NCBI GenBank assembly: GCA_018136815.1
Contig: CM030932.1
Location: 468,014 to 532,013 of the forward strand
Reading direction: 5' to 3'
DNA from: Isochrysis galbana
Taxonomy: Eukaryota; Haptophyta; Isochrysidales; Isochrysidaceae
DNA length: 64,000 bases
Part shown: piece after piece, positions 63,869 to 64,000 of the stretch
Numbering within the stretch: position 1 is the first letter of the stretch
Layout: every line of letters starts with the position of its first letter
The notes under the pieces: generated by a model
Told to the model about the DNA's origin: nothing
Seen by the model: only the letters and a program-made list of their open reading frames with translations
Database searches by the model: none
Program-made: the position numbers and the translations under genes

Positions 63869-64000
63869 AACCTTTTAATATTCTTACCGCACTCGCGGCG
63901 AATGGAACCACTACCCACTACAAGTAGCACGTAGCATACTCTCTACACCCCCATTCCCCGGCCCTTCTCCCCCCGCCATCAGGCGGCTCCCCCCGTACAC
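63869..64000 (+). mobile_element. C/B repeat, left end, cut by the window edge
   Basis: CCTTTTAATATTCTTACCGC, then TGGAACCACTACCCACTAC and GCCATCAGGCGGCTCCCCCC match 27165-27295 and 46258-46385 closely. It is preceded by a run of 10 A. Confidence 0.85.

Overview
The window is nuclear DNA of a GC-rich eukaryote with short spliceosomal introns, long homopurine/homopyrimidine tracts and many non-autonomous mobile elements. The best fit is a marine microalga with a secondary red-type plastid, such as a haptophyte. Three things point there: a gene at 28972-29724 whose product has a signal peptide, then a transit-like stretch, then a twin-arginine lumen-type signal; splice donors of the form GTGCG or GTGAG; and GC-rich, alanine-rich coding sequence. 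The species cannot be fixed from sequence alone. Two 100-N assembly gaps lie at 9813-9912 and 57366-57465.

Genes that can be modelled exon by exon with consistent splice phases are: a giant LRR/coiled-coil/GT49 glycosyltransferase fusion (2999-9137, +); a cupin/JmjC-type oxygenase (16405-18303, +); a UBE2G1-like ubiquitin-conjugating enzyme (21879-22920, +); an organelle-targeted KDPG aldolase (25164-26572, -); a Cys-rich thylakoid-lumen-type protein (28972-29724, +); the Golgi/ER transport protein GOT1 (33644-35191, -); organellar ribosomal protein bL12 (49440-50375, +); the F1-ATPase assembly factor ATPAF1/ATP11 (59118-59720, -); and a SUMF2-like, catalytically degenerate formylglycine-generating-enzyme paralogue with a KSEL tail (60247-61937, +). 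Less complete are a signal-anchor protein running into the first gap (9937-10925, -), an ankyrin/LRR protein (12998-14363, -), a chromodomain protein (14389-14967, -), a membrane protein with an HxxxH motif (44461-45116, -), a multi-pass membrane protein next to the second gap (55581-57365, -) and an unassigned ORF at 63001-63549 (-).

Between these genes the sequence is mostly mobile-element debris. The most informative family, called MERA here after its conserved first residues, is a retroposon of about 1.14 kb. It starts with a short hairpin, then an ATG opening a proline/serine-rich ORF, and ends in an A-rich tail. Three insertions have target-site duplications of 17-19 bp (46531-47706, 53219-54392, 41599-42290), which implies target-primed insertion. 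A second, longer repeat (C/B) is split by a MERA insertion at 46256-48165 and by an 8-bp-TSD, hAT-type MITE at 27163-28340. Two further MITEs with clear terminal inverted repeats lie at 35463-35990 and 36119-36314. Other remnants are a Ty3/gypsy reverse-transcriptase fragment (108-617), a LINE-type zinc-knuckle fragment (15221-15475), a BED-finger-like ORF fused to the MERA 3' tail (30715-31300) and several LTR/gag-like 5' regions.

The host genes are unrelated housekeeping functions (organelle translation, ATP synthase assembly, ubiquitin/ERAD, secretory traffic, carbon metabolism) scattered among repeats; there is no operon or gene cluster. The points most worth following are the GT49 fusion protein with an N-myristoylation-type start, the MERA family with its structurally conserved 5' hairpin, and a tandem array at 10905-11900 in which each unit repeats the promoter, 5' UTR and start codon of the neighbouring gene.
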